From Clostridia bacterium (GTDB lineage Bacteria; Bacillota; Clostridia; UBA1381), in the NCBI GenBank assembly GCA_017380475.1, contig JAFODX010000038.1:1-6530 (forward strand): a DNA stretch of 6,530 bases, in the 5' to 3' direction. The notes below the pieces were generated by a model. It was not told where the DNA came from. It searched no databases and saw only the letters and a list, made by a program, of their open reading frames with translations. Within the stretch, counting starts at the first letter, position 1, and each line of letters starts with the position of its first letter. The position numbers were made by a program, and so were the translations under genes. Below, piece by piece: positions 5,881 through 6,530 of the stretch.

Positions 5881-6530
5881 ATGAAAAAAATATTAGCACT
5901 TATGACGGCAATTGTGATGCTTTCTCAGACAATCGTATTTGCCGCACCAAAAACCGAAGATAAAGAGATAGAAAAAAGTGTTGAATATCAGGCTCTTGAG
6001 CTTCTTTCGGGATATATAGCTGACAGATACATCGACAGCTCATATACATCCGAGGACATAATGATGCTTGGCATTTCAAAGTATCTTGAAGAAAACGGCG
6101 ATGAGGCATTGGTGGCAATTATTAAGAGTGCATTGCACAGCCTCGACGATTATTCTGATTTCTATACAAGACAGGAATACATAGACTATACAAACTCAAT
6201 CAACAGAACATTCTACGGACTTGGTGTAACTTTACAGCAGGTTGGTGAATATGTAGAGATTGTGAGCTTTGTTGAAGAAAACGGACTTGCCCAGAAGAGT
6301 GGGTTTATGCTTGGTGACAGATTCTACGAGGTTGACGGAGTAAATGTTGTCGGCTACAGCATAACCGAGGTCAGAAACCTTGTTGTCGGTGAGCTTGGCA
6401 CTACGGTTGATATAAAAGTTCTGCGTAATGGCGAGATTGTATCTCTCGTAGGAACAAGAACGGCGGTAAACACTTCAACGGTAGCCGGTGGTGTTCTTGA
6501 AGGCGACATAGGCTATATACAGATAGCCTC
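5881..6530 (+). CDS. Exported S41-family carboxyl-terminal processing protease, N-terminal part (3' end outside window)
   Basis: The frame is open from ATG 5881 to the window end (216 complete codons). It starts with a Sec signal peptide: MKK, a hydrophobic core LALMTAIVMLSQTIVF, and a likely cleavage after VFA (residue 21). There is no lipobox cysteine. Residues 35-105 form the helical region seen before the PDZ domain in CtpA/Prc proteins, ending in LHSLDDYSDFYTRQEY (85-100), the counterpart of the usual LDPYS-xY motif. A PDZ domain follows at about 112-195: FYGLGVTLQ, GFMLGDRFYEVDG (141-153), GELGTTVDIKVLRNG (170-184). GDIGYIQIA at the end is the first strand of the S41 catalytic domain. 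The catalytic Ser/Lys are beyond the window, so activity cannot be judged. It probably acts outside the membrane on envelope proteins. AAGG at 5870-5873 precedes ATG by 7 bases. No separate promoter is seen. Confidence 0.88.
   Translation, partial: MKKILALMTAIVMLSQTIVFAAPKTEDKEIEKSVEYQALELLSGYIADRYIDSSYTSEDIMMLGISKYLEENGDEALVAIIKSALHSLDDYSDFYTRQEYIDYTNSINRTFYGLGVTLQQVGEYVEIVSFVEENGLAQKSGFMLGDRFYEVDGVNVVGYSITEVRNLVVGELGTTVDIKVLRNGEIVSLVGTRTAVNTSTVAGGVLEGDIGYIQIA

Overview
The window is a compact stretch of bacterial housekeeping genes, all on the + strand. The likely source is a Gram-positive Clostridia-type Firmicute. The reasons are moderate GC with frequent ATA, AGA and TAT codons, purine-rich Shine-Dalgarno sites before almost every gene, very tight gene spacing, and a Firmicutes-style gene set (Sua5/YwlC with YwlE, lspA with an rluD/ylyB-type synthase, a DUF1934/YwiB-like protein). 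UGA acts as a normal stop in several genes. The species cannot be named from this sequence.

Region 1 (1-3544) reads as one transcription unit of six genes: the 3' end of a Sua5/YwlC threonylcarbamoyl-AMP synthase, a YwlE-type protein-arginine/low-molecular-weight phosphatase, the ribosomal-protein acetyltransferase RimI, the t6A transferase TsaD, signal peptidase II (LspA), and an RluA/RluD-family pseudouridine synthase. After a 57-base first gap, the genes are 13-18 bases apart or overlap by 4-8 bases. The first and fourth genes catalyse the two chemical steps of tRNA t6A synthesis. RimI and the pseudouridine synthase modify the translation machinery, and LspA matures lipoproteins. The partner genes tsaB and tsaE are not in the window.

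Region 2 (3545-3626) is the only real regulatory gap. It carries a good sigma-A-like promoter (TTGAAA, 17 bases, TATTAT), a 9-bp perfect inverted repeat spanning the rluD stop and the -35 box, a 6-bp hairpin in the predicted 5' leader, and a GGAG ribosome binding site for ddl.

Region 3 (3627-6530) is a second unit: D-alanine--D-alanine ligase (ddl), glutamate racemase (murI), a DUF1934-type beta-barrel protein with a TTG start, and the 5' part of an exported PDZ/S41 carboxyl-terminal processing protease cut by the window end. Ddl and MurI supply the D-Ala-D-Ala and D-Glu of peptidoglycan. The exported protease fits an envelope theme, and the DUF1934 protein has no known role.

I see no mobile element, CRISPR array, RNA gene or novel defence-type system. 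The points most worth a second look are the dyad over the ddl promoter, the Asn-to-Gly change beside the catalytic cysteine of MurI, the arginine-phosphatase signature in YwlE, and the unknown DUF1934 gene between cell-wall genes.
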